From Flavobacteriales bacterium ALC-1 (GTDB lineage: Bacteria; Bacteroidota; Bacteroidia; Flavobacteriales; Flavobacteriaceae): DNA of 64,000 nucleotides. The notes under the pieces were generated by a model. That model did no database searches. It had not been told where the DNA came from and saw nothing but the letters and a program-made list of their open reading frames with translations. The translations under genes were made by a program, and so were the position numbers. The stretch lies in the NCBI GenBank assembly GCA_000171875.1, contig ABHI01000001.1:755001-819000 (forward strand), given 5' to 3'. Positions 10,072 through 17,176 of this stretch are shown here, one piece after another (within the stretch, counting starts at the first letter, position 1; each line of letters opens with the position of its first letter).

Positions 10072-11079
10072 ATGAAAAGAAGACACTTTATAAAAAATGC
10101 AGCATTAACTAGTGCTGGATTAGCAGTAGGAAGTACACTTGCTAGTTGCGCTGAAAACACAAAAGAATCATCAGTCACTAAAGTCACCGATGATATTTCT
10201 AAAGCAAAGTTACCTTTAGTTATTGCCACATGGCACGTTAAAGATGCTACGGCAAAAGCAATGGAAGTTTTACAAGCTGGAGGAAATGCGCTTGATGCTG
10301 TTGAGCAAGGTTGTAGAGTTGAAGAAGCTAATGAAAAAGGACAATCAGTTGGTAAAGGTGGTTTACCAGATCGCGATGGTAATGTCACTTTAGATGCTTG
10401 TATTATGGATAAACATGGTAATTGTGGTGCTGTAGTGTATTTACAAGATATCACACATGCTGTTTCTGTTGCTAGAAAAGTAATGGAAGATACCCCACAT
10501 GTTATGCTTGCTGGAGAAGGCGCCAAACAATATGCTATTTCACAAGGTTTTAAACCTGAAGATTTATTAACCGAAGCCTCAAAAGAAGCATGGAATAAAT
10601 GGAAAATAGAAGCCAAGTATAAACCCATTATTAATATTGAAAACCATGATACTATTGGTATGTTAGCTATTGACAAAAATGGAGATATCTCTGGAGCTTG
10701 TACTACAAGTGGATTAGCCTATAAAATGGGAGGACGTGTTGGTGATTCTCCAATTATTGGATCTGGGTTATTTGTAGATAACGAAATCGGTGCATGTGTT
10801 GCGACTGGTTTAGGTGAAGAAGTGGTAAAAACAGTCGGAAGTTTTTTAGTGGTAGAATTGATACGTCAAGGCAAATCACCACAAGACGCTTGTGAAGAAG
10901 CTATATCTAGAATAGTCAACAAACCAAATAGTGATTATAAAAACTTTCAGGTTGGCTATATTGCTGTCAATAAAAAAGGCGAAACTGGGAGCTACTCAAT
11001 CCATCAATGGTTTAGCATGACTAAATTTCAAGATGGCGTTAATGAACAGATTCAATCTGATTATTTTAATAAAGCTTAA
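10072..11079 (+). CDS. N4-(beta-N-acetylglucosaminyl)-L-asparaginase (glycosylasparaginase), exported
   Basis: N-terminal nucleophile hydrolase predicted to split GlcNAc from asparagine, the last step of N-glycoprotein breakdown. The ATG at 10072 gives a twin-arginine-type leader (MKRRHFIKNAALTSAGLAVG) ending in a Cys (LASC), so a Tat-exported lipoprotein is likely; the upstream in-frame GTG at 10042 lies in a repeat. The autoproteolysis site and nucleophile are in NHDTIGMLA (Thr194), the form typical of glycosylasparaginases, followed by CTTSGLAYKMGGRVGDSP and the ATGLGEEVVKT segment. At 335 residues it has the normal family size. It ends the GH92 operon, which fits its proposed job. Plant-type asparaginase or isoaspartyl peptidase activity is the alternative. 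Confidence 0.88.
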   Translation: MKRRHFIKNAALTSAGLAVGSTLASCAENTKESSVTKVTDDISKAKLPLVIATWHVKDATAKAMEVLQAGGNALDAVEQGCRVEEANEKGQSVGKGGLPDRDGNVTLDACIMDKHGNCGAVVYLQDITHAVSVARKVMEDTPHVMLAGEGAKQYAISQGFKPEDLLTEASKEAWNKWKIEAKYKPIINIENHDTIGMLAIDKNGDISGACTTSGLAYKMGGRVGDSPIIGSGLFVDNEIGACVATGLGEEVVKTVGSFLVVELIRQGKSPQDACEEAISRIVNKPNSDYKNFQVGYIAVNKKGETGSYSIHQWFSMTKFQDGVNEQIQSDYFNKA

Positions 11080-11380
11080 AATCATTTACATAGTCAACTT
11101 CACTAACTTTTCTCATATTTACTGGCTTCACAGCCGATTTTATGTATTTCGTCGATATATTCAATTTAGAACTGTATTTTGCCCTGTATTCCTTAGTATT
11201 AATCTACAAATTAAGCCTTTTTATGGGGCTAGATGTGCAATTTGTGTATTTCACCGATGTTTTTAACTAACAAATGTCAGTTATCTAGTTATCGTCTTGT
11301 TTCATCTAAAATTTTCTGCTTCATTTGAGATGTTATGTTTCTTTGACCCGAAGTTAAAACAAATATAGCTTCTTACGATT
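11080..11380. other. 301-bp gap with a structured, repeat-containing segment
   Basis: I see no convincing gene here. The gap contains the near-direct repeats TGTATTTCGTCGAT (11143-11156) and TGTATTTCACCGAT (11245-11258), 12 of 14 identical. Between them lie paired arms ACAAATT (11206-11212) with AATTTGT (11239-11245) and AGCC (11214-11217) with GGCT (11227-11230), which would fold into a hairpin with an internal loop. The segment may be a regulatory leader or operator region for the small gene at 11381. Function unknown. Confidence 0.4.
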
Positions 11381-11641
11381 ATGAAAAAAGGTTTATTCAT
11401 CATATTATTTTTAACAATATCTCTAGCAGGATTTGCTCAGCAAGATGTAATAGTTAATAATGAAACTGAGCTTGTTAAAACTAACGAGGTAGTAAAGCCT
11501 GAAGTTAAAAAAATTAGCATTTCTGCTAAAGTAAAAGCTAAGGTTTTAAAAATGAATCGTAAAAAGAGTAACGAAATTATCAGTATTAAAGCGTATAGAA
11601 AAAGTCTTCAGATTAGAGTTAAGACCAAAAAGCTTTGCTAA
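11381..11641 (+). CDS. small secreted lysine-rich protein of unknown function
   Basis: An 86-residue protein with a good Sec signal peptide (MKKGLFIILFLTISLAGFAQ; cleavage probably after FA or AQ) and a short, highly basic mature part rich in Lys, Val and Ile (about 66 residues). There are no cysteines before the C-terminal LC end and no domain I recognise. It is flanked upstream by a 301-bp structured gap and downstream by a very strong hairpin at 11654-11710, so it is probably a monocistronic unit. The signal peptide and the terminator placement support a real gene; the function is unknown. Confidence 0.65.
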   Translation: MKKGLFIILFLTISLAGFAQQDVIVNNETELVKTNEVVKPEVKKISISAKVKAKVLKMNRKKSNEIISIKAYRKSLQIRVKTKKLC

Positions 11642-11653
11642 TAAGTGCTATTA

Positions 11654-11710
11654 ATCATATAAAACAAGAAAGCCGATACATTAAGTGTCGGCTTTCTTGT
11701 TTTATATGAT
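11654..11710. terminator. strong bidirectional terminator
   Basis: Long hairpin with left arm 11654-11680, loop TTAAG and right arm 11686-11710. The arms pair over about 25 bp with one bulged T, and T-rich or A-rich flanks suit termination in both directions. It lies between the convergent small secreted protein gene and cphA and serves both. Confidence 0.9.
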
Positions 11711-11721
11711 ATTAAAATATA

Positions 11722-14364
11722 TTAATCTACTAGATTCAATTCTCCTCTAGACTCTTTCTCCTTTAATTCCTTTACTAAGTCTAATGCATCTGGTATTACA
11801 TCACTACATAAAATAATAAGCGATCCTTTAACTGCATTTTTTACAGCATGCTTAATCGCTTCACTTTCGGACGGAATAATTGTAGTTTTTTTATTAGGAT
11901 CTTTCATCTTAATACCATCATTAAGCATTTTAATCAGTTCTTCTTCTGTTTTTCCTCGTAAACGCTTGTCTTGTCTAATAATAATTTCATCAAACATTTC
12001 TGCTGCTATACTTCCCATTTCATTATTATCTTCAACACGTCTATCACCAATACCAGCTATAATACCAACTTTTACCGTGGCATCTAACTCATCTGTAAAT
12101 TTCTGTAATGCACGCATTCCTGCAGGGTTATGTGCATAATCTAAAAGAATAGAGAAATCGTTAAATTCAAATAAATTTAATCGACCTGGAGTTTGAGATG
12201 CAGAAGGAATAAATGTTTCTAAAGCAGCTTTCATATCTTCAATACTTATGCCTTGTACATGTGCAGCAAGCACAGCACCAAGTACATTTTGAATCATAAA
12301 TTTTGCCTTACCACCATATGTTAGAGGAATATTAACCGCTTCCATGATTCGCATTTTCCATTCTCCTCTACAAATGGTAACCCAACCATTTTCGTAAACA
12401 GCAGTAATACCTCCCTTTCGTTGAAGCGCTTTTACTCTTGGGTTATTTTCATCCATAGAAAATAAAGCCACATTACAATCTACATTACGTCGCATATCAT
12501 ACACCAAATCATCATCTGCATTTAAAATAGCATAACCATCAGGTAATACAGTTTCTGGCACTACAGCTTTTACTTTAGCCAGTTGCTCTATAGTGTGAAT
12601 ACCTTTAAGCCCTAAATGATCTGCTGCGACATTAGTAACTACAGCAACATCACATTTTTTAAAACCTAAACCAGCTCGTAATAATCCACCTCTTGCACAT
12701 TCTAAAACAGCGAAGTTTACCGTTGGATCTTTAAGTACAAACTCCGCACTTGCAGGACCAGTACAATCGCCAGTCATAAGTAATCTATTCTGAATATATA
12801 CGCCATCACTAGTGGTATAACCTACACGGTAACCTTTCATTTTTGCAATATGCGCAATCAATCTTGTCGTTGTCGTTTTTCCATTGGTTCCTGAAGTTGC
12901 GATGATTGGAATACGACCAGTATCCCCTTTAATAGGAAATAATTTATCGATTACAGGAGCTGCTACATTTCTTGGTAATCCAGATGTTGGAGCTAAGTGC
13001 ATTCTAAAACCAGGACCTGCATTTACTTCTAAAACAGCTCCACCAGTTTCAGATAAAGGCTTAGAAATGTCTGTAGTCATAATATCGATCCCACAAATAT
13101 CTAAGTCTATAATTTTAGATATGCGCTCTGCCATACTCACATTTGCCGGATGAATAATATCTGTAATATCTTCTGCTGTTCCCCCTGTACTTAAGTTAGC
13201 TGTATCTTTTAAAATTAAACGCTCCCCTTCAGAAATAACTGACTCTAAAGTATAACCAGCATCTTTTATTAATTTTTGTGTTAACTCGTTTGTTGTAATT
13301 TTTGTTAAAACATTCTCATGTCCATAACCACGACGAGGATCACTATTTACTTTATCTATTAATTCTTGAACTGTAGATTTTCCATCACCTAAAACATGAG
13401 CTGGAGTTCTAATAGCACCTGCTACCAATTGATTATTAATAACTAACAATCTATAATCTTCTCCAACGATAAACTTTTCTATTATAATAGCACCACTACG
13501 CGAGCTATCTTTAGCATGTCTAAAAGCTACTAAAGCATCATCATAATTTTGAATATCTACAGTAATTCCACGACCATGATTACCATCAATTGGCTTAACA
13601 ACTAATGGATATCCAACATAACGACAAGCTTCTTCTAAACTTCGTTCACGACGAATAATATCTCCTCTTGGCACTTCAACTTCAGCTTGTTCTAACAGAT
13701 ACTTTGTATCTTCTTTATCACAGGCTAGTTCTACACCAATACTACTTGTTTCACTAGTTACTGTAGCTTGAATACGTTTTTGATTTGCTCCATAACCTAA
13801 TTGACAAAGCGAATATTTATTTAACCGAATCCATGGAATACCTCTAGCTTCAGCTTCAGCCACAATGGAACCTGTACTTGGTCCTAAACGATCTGCTTCA
13901 CGTAATTCTCGCATCTCCTGAATATCTTCAGATAAATCATAATCTTCTCCTGCTATTAAGGCTTCACAAATTCGTACCGCAGCTTTAGCAGCATAACGCC
14001 CAACAGATTCTTCCATATAAGAGAACACCACATTATAAACTCCTTCTTCCCCATAACCACGTGTTCTTCCAAAACCAGTATCCATACCTGCTAAGGTTTG
14101 GATTTCTAAAGCAATGTGTTCAATCACATGACCCATCCAAGTGCCATCATCTACACGCATAAAAAAACCACCTTCACAACCTTCAGAACAACGATGCGAA
14201 TACATACTTGGAAACATTGCTTTTAATCGCTCAGGAAACCCATCAATTTTATTAGAGGGTAATTCCTCCATTTCTTGAAGGTCTAAAACCATTACAATTA
14301 ACTTATGTCTTCGAATAGACCAATAATTTGGTCCTCGCATTGCATTTATACTTCTTATATCCAT
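11722..14364 (-). CDS. cphA: cyanophycin synthetase
   Basis: Makes cyanophycin, a non-ribosomal poly-Asp backbone with Arg side chains, as a nitrogen store. The order is the classic one: an N-terminal CphA domain starting MDIRSINAMRGPNYWS (1 to about 160), an ATP-grasp domain (about 215-470; YPLVVKPIDGNHGRGIT, EVNAGPGFRMH) that adds Asp, and a Mur-ligase-like domain with P-loop SGTNGKTTTTRL (from about 490) that adds Arg. It is 880 residues against about 870-900 for known enzymes and looks intact. It is divergent from cphB, with an isoaspartyl peptidase further on, so synthesis and breakdown genes are clustered. Polymer composition (Arg versus other basic residues) cannot be decided from the sequence. 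Confidence 0.96.
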   Translation of the reverse strand: MDIRSINAMRGPNYWSIRRHKLIVMVLDLQEMEELPSNKIDGFPERLKAMFPSMYSHRCSEGCEGGFFMRVDDGTWMGHVIEHIALEIQTLAGMDTGFGRTRGYGEEGVYNVVFSYMEESVGRYAAKAAVRICEALIAGEDYDLSEDIQEMRELREADRLGPSTGSIVAEAEARGIPWIRLNKYSLCQLGYGANQKRIQATVTSETSSIGVELACDKEDTKYLLEQAEVEVPRGDIIRRERSLEEACRYVGYPLVVKPIDGNHGRGITVDIQNYDDALVAFRHAKDSSRSGAIIIEKFIVGEDYRLLVINNQLVAGAIRTPAHVLGDGKSTVQELIDKVNSDPRRGYGHENVLTKITTNELTQKLIKDAGYTLESVISEGERLILKDTANLSTGGTAEDITDIIHPANVSMAERISKIIDLDICGIDIMTTDISKPLSETGGAVLEVNAGPGFRMHLAPTSGLPRNVAAPVIDKLFPIKGDTGRIPIIATSGTNGKTTTTRLIAHIAKMKGYRVGYTTSDGVYIQNRLLMTGDCTGPASAEFVLKDPTVNFAVLECARGGLLRAGLGFKKCDVAVVTNVAADHLGLKGIHTIEQLAKVKAVVPETVLPDGYAILNADDDLVYDMRRNVDCNVALFSMDENNPRVKALQRKGGITAVYENGWVTICRGEWKMRIMEAVNIPLTYGGKAKFMIQNVLGAVLAAHVQGISIEDMKAALETFIPSASQTPGRLNLFEFNDFSILLDYAHNPAGMRALQKFTDELDATVKVGIIAGIGDRRVEDNNEMGSIAAEMFDEIIIRQDKRLRGKTEEELIKMLNDGIKMKDPNKKTTIIPSESEAIKHAVKNAVKGSLIILCSDVIPDALDLVKELKEKESRGELNLVD

Positions 14365-14393
14365 TATGGTCGGTTTTTATTAGTGAAAGATTA

Positions 14394-14433
14394 TAAATAT
14401 AGCATTTTCAGAAGAAAATTTGACTTATTTTTG
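14394..14433. promoter_or_regulatory. divergent cphA/cphB promoter elements
   Basis: The 92-bp gap between cphA and cphB contains TATTTTTG (14426-14433), an exact match to the Bacteroidota -7 element TAnnTTTG, placed about 23 nt before the cphB ATG. On the other strand TATATTTA (14394-14401) is a one-mismatch candidate for cphA. The -33 elements are weak. Confidence 0.5.
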
Positions 14434-14456
14434 CCCAATATTTTTAGATTAAAATT

Positions 14457-15320
14457 ATGCAGAAGATAAAGGGAACTTTAATACCAATTGGTGGAAATGA
14501 AGATAAAGGTATTGAGGCTGATGAAATGTACACTTTAGAATTTATTGATGAAGGTATTTTGTTTCATGTTGTGAGAGAAGCTGGTGGAGTAGATGCTAAT
14601 ATTGTTGTAATTCCTACAGCATCTAGTATTCCTGTTGAAGTTGGTGAAAATTATTTAACAGCTTTTTCTACTTTAGGTTGTAAAAATATAGACGTTTTAG
14701 ACATAAGGTCTAAAGAAGATTCTGAAACTGAGGATGCTATCAATTTGATTAAAAATGCAAATTGCGTCATGTTTTCTGGTGGTGACCAATCTAAGATTAC
14801 AGATAAAATTGGAGGTACAACGATTCATACTATTTTAGCTGAACGCTATAAAAATGAAGACGGTTTTGTGATAGCAGGTACAAGTGCTGGTGCCATGGCA
14901 ATGGCAAACGAAATGATTGCCGGAGGAAGTGCCTCAGAATCTTTTATTAAAGGTGCTGTAAATATGTATAAGGGTTTGAGTCTTATTCCTGAATTAATTA
15001 TAGATACACATTTTATCCGTCGTGGAAGGTTTGGAAGACAATCTGAAGCAGTTGCTAAATTTCCCTACCTTACAGGTATTGGATTAGCGGAAGATACTGG
15101 TATGATTATAAAAAATGGAAACAACTGTACTGTTATTGGTTCTGGAATGGTGATTGTTTTTGATGGTAGCACATTGACGCACAACAATGAGAAAATCTTA
15201 AAGGAAGGTACACCTATGACCATGGCAAATATGACAGTTCATGTATTGTCTAATGGTGATCAGTATGATATTAGAAATAGAAGTGTTTCTGTACTTCCTA
15301 TTGAAGCGCCTTTTATTTGA
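14457..15320 (+). CDS. cphB: cyanophycinase
   Basis: Serine exopeptidase of family S51 that cuts cyanophycin into beta-Asp-Arg dipeptides. The nucleophile is Ser143 in GTSAGAMAM, the catalytic His is His185 in DTHFIRRGRFG, and Gln111 in SGGDQSK matches the substrate-binding Gln of characterised cyanophycinases. The Ser-His spacing of 42 residues equals that in the Synechocystis enzyme as I know it. At 287 residues it has the usual size, and no signal peptide is visible, so it acts inside the cell on stored polymer. It is divergent from cphA, and its 3' end overlaps the end of the convergent GNAT gene by 8 nt. Confidence 0.95.
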   Translation: MQKIKGTLIPIGGNEDKGIEADEMYTLEFIDEGILFHVVREAGGVDANIVVIPTASSIPVEVGENYLTAFSTLGCKNIDVLDIRSKEDSETEDAINLIKNANCVMFSGGDQSKITDKIGGTTIHTILAERYKNEDGFVIAGTSAGAMAMANEMIAGGSASESFIKGAVNMYKGLSLIPELIIDTHFIRRGRFGRQSEAVAKFPYLTGIGLAEDTGMIIKNGNNCTVIGSGMVIVFDGSTLTHNNEKILKEGTPMTMANMTVHVLSNGDQYDIRNRSVSVLPIEAPFI

Positions 15321-16158
15321 TTTCGACAGGTTCAGTCACCAGAAATAACTCCATCTCAAACTGATTAACGGTGTTTTCTATTCCGACAGATTTAAGCGCT
15401 TTAATTTTATTGGTCAATCGCTCATCAACATTGTTCACCCTTATGTTTTTATTAATGGATTGTATTGCTGAAAAAAGTATTTGCCAATTTATGGAAGAAT
15501 CCTCTATAACTTCAAACTGTGCTACATAACCACTTTCAGTATTCATTATAAAATACGATTGAAGTTGATTTGCTTTTAGCACATGATAGTAATCATAATC
15601 TCCTTTTGCTAAACTCTCTTTTTGATTGTCCCAAGAATACAAATCTTGATTGGATAGATTTTCCCAACTCATATCATCATACGAAACCTTATTTAAAATG
15701 AAATCATTTTCACCTTCGGTTGAAAGCTCCCCTTTAAAACACTTATAATGCTTACATTTCTTAAATCCAATACCTTCATAAGATTTAATAGCTTTGTCAT
15801 TTTCAGTGATGACCTCCAATTGACATTTAGTAGTTCCGTTTTTAATTAAGTCTGGAATTGCATAATCATATATTGCTTTTACAATACGCTGCCCCCTGTA
15901 TTCTGGAATAACTCCAGTACCAGAATTATAAGCAGTTAAATGTCCTTGTCGTCTATCAATGGCATTAATAATAAAGCCTACTAATTTATCCTCATCAAAC
16001 ATACCATAAGACAAATCGTATCGTACTCCAGCTGCTTTCCAACGTTCTTGGTAAAACTCATGATCTGTTGGCATTTGGACAAAGTAGTTTTCAAAAGATA
16101 ATAGAAAACAATCCATTATAGTTTCAAAATCTGTATCTCCTAAATGGCTAACTATCAT
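15313..16158 (-). CDS. GNAT family N-acetyltransferase in the cyanophycin cluster
   Basis: A 281-residue protein with one clear GNAT domain in the first half: GTGVIPEYRGQRIVKAIYDY is the acetyl-CoA pyrophosphate-binding motif A, and NDKAIKSYEGIGFKK is motif B. The second half (about 150-281) is a degenerate region, possibly a second GNAT-like fold. It overlaps the isoaspartyl peptidase gene by 1 nt at 16158, so the two form an operon, which suggests a role in handling Asp-Arg dipeptides or arginine (inference). The substrate is unknown. The last residues (VTEPVEIK) are encoded by a copy of the interspersed repeat described at 15321. Confidence 0.82.
   Translation of the reverse strand: MIVSHLGDTDFETIMDCFLLSFENYFVQMPTDHEFYQERWKAAGVRYDLSYGMFDEDKLVGFIINAIDRRQGHLTAYNSGTGVIPEYRGQRIVKAIYDYAIPDLIKNGTTKCQLEVITENDKAIKSYEGIGFKKCKHYKCFKGELSTEGENDFILNKVSYDDMSWENLSNQDLYSWDNQKESLAKGDYDYYHVLKANQLQSYFIMNTESGYVAQFEVIEDSSINWQILFSAIQSINKNIRVNNVDERLTNKIKALKSVGIENTVNQFEMELFLVTEPVEIK
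15321..15340. repeat. interspersed repeat copy at the GNAT 3' end
   Basis: TTTCGACAGGTTCAGTCACC is a second version of the element at 10016-10055 (shared core TCGAC, 3-4 nt, then C/T-TCAG). It is read in frame as the last codons of the GNAT gene on the minus strand and lies in the tail-to-tail junction with cphB. Confidence 0.55.
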
Positions 16159-17087
16159 TATTTATAAATTGAAATATTTTCGGTTCCATTTGAAGATTTG
16201 CTAGCACGATACATACCTTCTGTATTAAATGGCATGGTTATATTTCCTTCGGTATCAACTGCTATTAAACCTCCATCTCCTTTAATCTCTAGAATACGTT
16301 TATTAATAACCTCATTAGCTGCATCTTCTAATGATAAACCTTTAAATTCCATTAAACAAGACACGTCGTATGCGACAACTCCTCTAATAAAAAACTCACC
16401 ACTTCCTGTACAACTTACAGCGCAAGTTTTATTATTAGCATAATTACCTGCACCAATCATTGGAGAATCACCAACACGTCCCCATTTTTTATTAGTCATG
16501 CCACCTGTAGATGTTGCAGCAGCGATATCTCCATTTTGATCACAAGCAACCGCTCCAACAGTTCCGAATTTCCCATCTTTCTTTACACTATGGTCTAACT
16601 GAAACTTATCACTATCCTTAATACCTTGCCACTGCTTATAACGCACCTTATCATAAAAATAATCTGGTTGTTCTAAACTATAATTTTGCTCTTTAGCAAA
16701 TCTCATGGCTCCCTCACCGGCTAAAAATACATGATAGCTTTTTTCCATCACATCACGAGCTAATGACACTGGATTTTTAATTCCTGTAATTAAAGATACT
16801 GCTCCAGCTTCAAGATTTTTTCCCTCCATAATTGCTGCATCCATTTCGTGCGTGCCTTCTGCAGTAAAAACACTGCCTTTTCCTGCATTAAACAATGGTG
16901 AATTTTCTAAAAGATTTACGGCTGTTTCAACAGCGTCTATAGATGAGCCTCCATTTTCTAGAACCTTAAAACCTGCATCTCTTGCATCTTTTAAAGCATT
17001 TTTATATTGTGCTTCTAATTCTTGAGTCATTAAACCCTTAACTAAAGTACCAGCTCCTCCATGTATGGCAATTGAGAATGTTTTCAT
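16158..17087 (-). CDS. iaaA: isoaspartyl peptidase / L-asparaginase (plant type)
   Basis: Ntn hydrolase that cleaves beta-aspartyl dipeptides, here most likely the beta-Asp-Arg released by CphB, and often L-asparagine as well. I place the start at 17087 (MKTFSIAIHGGAGT), the conserved N-terminus; a longer frame from 17165 adds 26 residues with no counterpart in the family. The autoproteolysis site and nucleophile are GKFGTVGAVA (Thr176), followed by ATSTGGMTNKKWGRVGDSP and TGSGEFFIRG. At 309 residues it is normal. It has no signal peptide, unlike the related enzyme at 10072. It is divergent from polA by 89 bp and cotranscribed with the GNAT gene. Confidence 0.93.
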   Translation of the reverse strand: MKTFSIAIHGGAGTLVKGLMTQELEAQYKNALKDARDAGFKVLENGGSSIDAVETAVNLLENSPLFNAGKGSVFTAEGTHEMDAAIMEGKNLEAGAVSLITGIKNPVSLARDVMEKSYHVFLAGEGAMRFAKEQNYSLEQPDYFYDKVRYKQWQGIKDSDKFQLDHSVKKDGKFGTVGAVACDQNGDIAAATSTGGMTNKKWGRVGDSPMIGAGNYANNKTCAVSCTGSGEFFIRGVVAYDVSCLMEFKGLSLEDAANEVINKRILEIKGDGGLIAVDTEGNITMPFNTEGMYRASKSSNGTENISIYK

Positions 17088-17176
17088 ATTAAAAATTTGA
17101 TAACGGAAAATTACGAATTGCTTTTTAAATAAACCCTTAACTTTTCGTAGATTTATAGACTTCAAAATTTAAGTAC

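Noticed and set aside
9954..10676. 240-residue open frame on the minus strand across the permease end and glycosylasparaginase
   Set aside because: It is antisense to two well-supported genes and crosses the interspersed repeat. Its protein is a Ser/Ala/Cys-rich shadow with no family pattern.
11033..11266. 77-residue frame overlapping the end of the glycosylasparaginase gene and the structured gap
   Set aside because: It begins out of frame inside the upstream gene, has no start signal, and its codons cover the repeats and the hairpin.
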